In this document: piece by piece, positions 60,755-64,000 of the stretch | Layout: each line of letters begins with the position of its first letter | Position numbering within the stretch: position 1 is the stretch's first letter | Origin: JAOPZW01 sp963835295 | Lineage (GTDB): Bacteria > Actinomycetota > Thermoleophilia > Solirubrobacterales > Solirubrobacteraceae | Direction: 5' to 3' | Assembly: GCA_963835295.1 (NCBI GenBank) | Contig: CAWIEX010000011.1 | Coordinates: 1,178,001-1,242,000 of the forward strand | DNA: 64,000 bases | Notes under the pieces: generated by a model | The model's database searches: none | Seen by the model: only the letters and a program-made list of their open reading frames with translations | Told to the model about the DNA's origin: nothing | Translations under genes and position numbers: made by a program

Positions 60755-61030
60755 GGACCGTGCACCCTCCTTCGAAGCAGTCCTACGAGCGCTTGCGCTT
60801 CGAGTGGCTCCGGCACCGGGCTTTCCCGCTGCGCACGTCGGGATCCGCTTAAGGCTGCTTCCTTCCGGACCTGACCTGATTCACAGACCGACGTCGCGCG
60901 GGACCCCCGGGCCATCAACGCCGCCCTCGGCGTGCTGACCCCACAGACCTGCCCCTCGAGAGGGGATTCGGCCTCGCTAGAGCGGATTACGAGCGACAGG
61001 GCACCGCTACCTCCCCGCCTAGCACGGTCC
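60755..61030 (-). ncRNA. ffs: Signal recognition particle RNA, large bacterial type with Alu domain
   Basis: About 276 bases on the minus strand, filling the 314-base gap. The universal S-domain core reads CAGGTCAGGTCCGGAAGG then AAGCAGCC (around 60850-60885), flanked by long complementary arms. The 5' part holds the Alu-domain block GGCGGGGAGGTAGCGGTGCC and AATCCGCTCTAGCGAGG, as in the large SRP RNAs of Firmicutes and some other phyla. Both ends close: GGACCGTGC (61030-61022) pairs with GCACGGTCC (60763-60755). It binds Ffh to target membrane and secreted proteins. A TAGGCT -10-like box lies eight bases upstream. Confidence 0.93.
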
Positions 61031-61067
61031 GTGGTCAAGCCTAGCGCGTGGAGATAGGGTCGCGAGG

Positions 61068-62795
61068 GTGGCGGAGGCGCCGACGTGGCTGCGGCACACG
61101 CTCGAGGAGATCGTCGGACAGATCCGGCGCCTGCTCGACGTGAGCGGCTGCGCGTTCCAGGTCGTCGACTTCGAGGCCGGTCTCATCCGTCCCGCCGCCG
61201 CCTGGTTCGCCAGCGACGAGGTGCGCGAGGCGATGACGCCCGTCCTCCAGCGCCCGTACGATCGCGAGCGCCCGGGCGTCACCGAGGCGGCGATCGAGCG
61301 CGGAGAGTCGCTGCTGCTGGACAACATCGAGCAGTGGGAGGGCGCGACTGCCTTGCGCGAGCGCCTCGAGGAGGAGCTCGAGCCGGAGACCGCCCGGCGC
61401 GCGTGGGACTGGTATCGCAGCTCGTCGTTCATCTCCTGCCCGGTGCGCACCGCCGCCGGCCGGATGCTCGGGGTGCTCGCGATCTCCTCCCGCGCGCCGC
61501 AGCGCCCGCTCGGCCCCGACGAGCTGCGCCTGGTGGAGGTCTTCGCCGACCTCGCCGCGCTGGCCCTCGAGCGGACCGAGCTGCTGGAGCGCGAGGAGCG
61601 CCGCGGGCGCGAGGAGCGCGAGCTCAACGAGGCGGTCCGCGCCATGAGCGTCTCGCTCGAGCTCGACACCGTCTACGCGGCGATCGTCGAGCAGGCGGGT
61701 CAGCTCGTCGGCGCGAGCAGGGTCGCCCTGCGGCGCCACGAGCCCGCGACCGCGGACCTGCGCACCGTCGCGGCAATCGGCTTCAACGAGGAGAGCATGC
61801 GCACGCGCTTCGGCGTCGGCGAGGGCATGATCGGCCATGTCGCGCGCACCGGGGAGTCCTACCTGAGCGATCCGGCGGACACCCATCGCTTCGTGCAGGC
61901 CTTCGTCGAGCGCGAGAGGATCGGCTCCTTCGTCCACGTCCCCATCGCGCTCGGGCCGCGCCTGTTCGGCGTGCTCACGGCCAGCCACGAGGAGCCCGGC
62001 TACTTCGGCGCCGAGCAGCTCGCGCGCCTCGAGACGCTGGCGCTGCCCGCCGCCGGCGCCATCGCCAACGCGCTCGACTTCCACCGCGAGCGCCGCGTCG
62101 CCGCAGCGCTCACGCGAGGGTTCGTCGCCCGTGGGGCCAACGACGTCCCCGGCTTCGAGCTCGGCCTCGTCTACGAGCCCGCGGGCCACGACGTGGGCGG
62201 CGGCGACATCTTCGGCGTGTGGACGCTGCCGAGCGGGGCTTTGGCCGTGCTCGTGGGCGACGTGACCGGGAAGGGCCTCGAGGTCGCCGCGCTGAGCGCG
62301 ATGGTGCGCTTCTTCGTCGAGGCGCGCACCTGGGACTCCGAGAGCCCGGGCGACGTCCTCGCCCAGACCGACAAGCTGCTGGGAGGGCGGCTGCCGAGCT
62401 CGAGCTTCGTAACCGCCTTCATGGCCGTCATCTGCGATGGCACGCTGCGCTGGGCCAACGCCGGGCACGGCCCCCCGTGGCTCCTGCGCCCCGACGGCCA
62501 CGAGGCGCTCAAGGCCACCGGGGTGCCGCTGGGCGTCCAGGCGACGGCTCGCTATGACGAGCACGAGGCCCCGTTCGGTCCCGGCGACGTGCTCTTCGCC
62601 TCGACCGACGGCCTGATCGAAGCGCGCCGCGCCGGCTCGTTCTTCGGCGAGCGGCGCCTGCCGGCCCTGCTGGCCGAGCACGGCCGCACGCTGGGCCCGC
62701 GCGAGCTGGTCGCCCTCGTCTACCGCGAGGTCGAGGCGTGGGCGCCCCTGCTCAACGACGACGTCGTCATCCTCGCCCTGCGCCCGCAGCCATGA
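61068..62795 (+). CDS. GAF-GAF-SpoIIE serine phosphatase
   Basis: A 575-residue cytoplasmic protein. Two GAF-like sensor domains (about 10-165 and 200-345; the second has VGEGMIGHVARTGESYLSDP), then a PP2C/SpoIIE phosphatase domain from ~370: VYEPAGHDVGGGDIFGVW, VGDVTGKGLEVAALSAM, WANAGHGPPWLL and LFASTDGLIEAR hold the metal-binding aspartates. Such phosphatases release sigma factors by dephosphorylating anti-anti-sigma proteins. The GTG at 61068 faces away from the SRP RNA gene. The stop overlaps the next ATG (ATGA). Confidence 0.9.
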   Translation: MAEAPTWLRHTLEEIVGQIRRLLDVSGCAFQVVDFEAGLIRPAAAWFASDEVREAMTPVLQRPYDRERPGVTEAAIERGESLLLDNIEQWEGATALRERLEEELEPETARRAWDWYRSSSFISCPVRTAAGRMLGVLAISSRAPQRPLGPDELRLVEVFADLAALALERTELLEREERRGREERELNEAVRAMSVSLELDTVYAAIVEQAGQLVGASRVALRRHEPATADLRTVAAIGFNEESMRTRFGVGEGMIGHVARTGESYLSDPADTHRFVQAFVERERIGSFVHVPIALGPRLFGVLTASHEEPGYFGAEQLARLETLALPAAGAIANALDFHRERRVAAALTRGFVARGANDVPGFELGLVYEPAGHDVGGGDIFGVWTLPSGALAVLVGDVTGKGLEVAALSAMVRFFVEARTWDSESPGDVLAQTDKLLGGRLPSSSFVTAFMAVICDGTLRWANAGHGPPWLLRPDGHEALKATGVPLGVQATARYDEHEAPFGPGDVLFASTDGLIEARRAGSFFGERRLPALLAEHGRTLGPRELVALVYREVEAWAPLLNDDVVILALRPQP

Positions 62796-63244
62796 TCCGC
62801 CACGAAGCGCCGTCCGGCGCGGCGTCGCAGGCGCTCTTCGTCGAGTACCTCGAGCTCGTCCGCGCGCGCCTGGGCGACGCGTTCGTCCCCAGCGAGGAGA
62901 TCTTCGCCACCGAGGACGACTTCCGCGGAGAGGGCGCCGCGTGGCTCGTGCTCTACGAGGGCGACGCCGCGGTGGCGTGCGGCGGCCTGCGACCGCTCGC
63001 GCCCGGCGTGGCCGAGATCAAGCGGATGTTCGTCACCGCCCCGGCCCGCCGCCGCGGCCACGCGCGAGCGCTGCTGGCCGAGCTCGAGCGCCTGGCGGCC
63101 GACGACGGGCGCGAGCGCGTACGCCTCTACACGACCGAGGTCCTGCGCGAGGCGCGCGCCCTCTACCGCGCCTGCGGCTATCGCCCGGTGGGCGTCGCGG
63201 CCATCGGCGGGCGCATGGACCTGTGGCTGGAGAAGCGGCTCTGA
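62792..63244 (+). CDS. GNAT-family acetyltransferase
   Basis: A 150-residue protein with EIKRMFVTAPARRRGHARALLAEL in family order (acetyl-CoA site near residue 85) and the late ALYRACGYRPVG. The N-terminal part has little conserved sequence. It is coupled by ATGA to the SpoIIE phosphatase, but the functional link is not obvious. Acceptor unknown. Confidence 0.85.
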   Translation: MIRHEAPSGAASQALFVEYLELVRARLGDAFVPSEEIFATEDDFRGEGAAWLVLYEGDAAVACGGLRPLAPGVAEIKRMFVTAPARRRGHARALLAELERLAADDGRERVRLYTTEVLREARALYRACGYRPVGVAAIGGRMDLWLEKRL

Positions 63245-63253
63245 GGCGACGGC

Positions 63254-63898
63254 CTAACGCGGGCGCAGGCCGTCGAGGACAGCGTCGACCAGCGCGGTCA
63301 CGAAGCGCCCGCCGAGCGCCTCGCCGGCCAGATAGCGCGCGAAGAAGGCGCCGACCAGCGCCGCCACGGCGATGTCGAGATTCGCGTCGGCCCGCAGCTC
63401 GCCGCGCTCTCGCGCTCCCGCGAGGACGCCGCGCAGCTCGCGCCGGCGCGGGGCCACGAGGCGCTCGCGGAACAGCGCGAGCAACTCCGGCGTCTCGTGC
63501 TCCTCGGCGAGCACGGTGCCGAGCGTGGCCATGCCGAAGGGTCGCTCGAGGCCGGCGCGCAGCAGGCGCAGGTGGGCGATCAGATCGGCCCGCACGTCGC
63601 CGGTCGGCGCGGGCCGCGAGGCGGCGCGCATCGACGCGATCGCCGCTGTGGCGAGGTCGGCCTTGGTCGGATGGCGCAGGTAGACGGTCGGCTTGCTCAC
63701 TCCCGCCCGCGCCGCCACGGCATCGACCGACATCCGCGCGTAGCCGCGCTCGGCCAGCTCGGCCCGCGCGGCGTCGAGGATCGCCTCGTCGACACGCACC
63801 GAGCGCGGCCGGCCCGGCGCACGGGCCGGCGGCACCGCGCGCGCGGAGGGGCTCCCGGCCCGGATTCCTTTCCGTGACCGTTTAGTATTTGAAGGCAT
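63254..63898 (-). CDS. TetR-family transcriptional regulator
   Basis: A 214-residue protein with a long basic N-terminal arm (KRSRKGIRAG..PGRPRSVRVD) before the helix-turn-helix (about 38-85: ILDAARAELAERGYARMSVDAVAARAGVSKPTVYLRHPTKADL in outline). The helical C-terminal domain includes ATLGTVLAEEHETPELLALF. The ATG at 63898 is preferred; longer readings cross the intergenic palindrome. It probably controls the divergent gene starting at 63962. Confidence 0.86.
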   Translation of the reverse strand: MPSNTKRSRKGIRAGSPSARAVPPARAPGRPRSVRVDEAILDAARAELAERGYARMSVDAVAARAGVSKPTVYLRHPTKADLATAAIASMRAASRPAPTGDVRADLIAHLRLLRAGLERPFGMATLGTVLAEEHETPELLALFRERLVAPRRRELRGVLAGARERGELRADANLDIAVAALVGAFFARYLAGEALGGRFVTALVDAVLDGLRPR

Positions 63899-63901
63899 CG
63901 A

Positions 63902-63924
63902 CCTCACTGACCCGGTTGGTGAGG
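63902..63924. promoter_or_regulatory. Candidate operator between TetR gene and ridA-like gene
   Basis: CCTCAC (63902-63907) and GTGAGG (63919-63924) are inverted arms around 11 bases in the 63-base divergent gap. The position, three bases before the TetR start, suits autoregulation and control of the neighbour. Confidence 0.4.
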
Positions 63925-63961
63925 GCAACATCGCAGATTTCGAGAAGAGGGAGCGCAGCCC

Positions 63962-64000
63962 ATGTCCCCGGTCAGCCACCTGAACCCAGCGAGCCTCCCC
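63962..64000 (+). CDS. RidA-like (YjgF/YER057c) protein, 5' fragment
   Basis: Only 13 codons before the window ends: MSPVSHLNPASLP. The HLNP-x-SLP start matches RidA-family enamine/imine deaminases. A purine-rich ribosome site (GAGGGAG) lies ~7 bases upstream of the ATG. The fragment is short, so the family call is tentative. Confidence 0.5.
   Translation, partial: MSPVSHLNPASLP

Noticed and set aside
1..64000. tRNA genes, insertion sequences, integrases, prophage
   Set aside because: Scanned for T-loop signatures, terminal repeats and transposase or integrase motifs; none found.

Overview
The window is about 73% G+C with dense, short-spaced genes and many GTG/TTG starts. Gene content (lut operon, SpoIIE-type phosphatase, many TetR regulators, paired DUF427 domains, AbiEi/DUF559 protein, anchor-free succinate dehydrogenase) points to a high-GC Gram-positive-type actinobacterium. 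The style of the small hypothetical genes fits the Thermoleophilia/Solirubrobacterales best; this is an inference, because no rRNA or tRNA gene is present. I saw no insertion sequence, prophage or CRISPR array, so this looks like core-type chromosome.

Layout. 1-3930: end of a glycolate oxidase operon (glcE partial, glcF) fused by overlapping stops to malate synthase, then an SDR. 3980-8932: a large secreted two-module glycosidase, an SDR, a small unknown gene and NAD kinase. 8986-16497: an MMPL transporter with a C-terminal DUF2267-like domain, a frameshifted solute-binding/VWA protein, a membrane coiled-coil protein and a secreted protein, all on the + strand. 16494-19180: lutABC (minus), with lutC frameshifted. 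19207-23865: a secreted GH3 glycosidase with a visible promoter and operator, TetR regulators and OsmC. 23955-27530: Lon and Hsp20. 27577-34734: DUF427, acetyltransferase, beta-lactamase-fold hydrolase, cation/proton antiporter, L-2-hydroxyglutarate oxidase-like enzyme and small regulators. 34771-36960: mdh and icd. 37037-38064: a yybP-ykoY (manganese) riboswitch ahead of a TerC-family transporter. 38120-43540: TetR, AidB-like acyl-CoA dehydrogenase, chemoreceptor, site-2 protease. 43607-47387: succinate dehydrogenase sdhA-sdhB plus a CCG-domain subunit. 47384-54124: VOC protein, lysC-asd, gamma-glutamyltransferase, aminotransferase and an XRE-cupin regulator. 54121-57071: recR, ybaB, dnaX. 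57227-60753: three genes of accessory character. 60755-61030: a large-type SRP RNA. 61068-64000: SpoIIE phosphatase, acetyltransferase, TetR and the start of a RidA-like gene.

Together the metabolic genes cover glycolate to malate, lactate oxidation and three TCA-cycle steps. Four single-base frameshifts, all at or beside short G/C runs, break three genes (12258-13958, 16494-17071, 58153-59309). Either the assembly has indel errors or these genes are decaying. The best regulatory finds are the riboswitch with a visible ribosome-site sequestering alternative, and the SRP RNA, which preserves the old SRP RNA-dnaX-ybaB-recR order but with three genes inserted.
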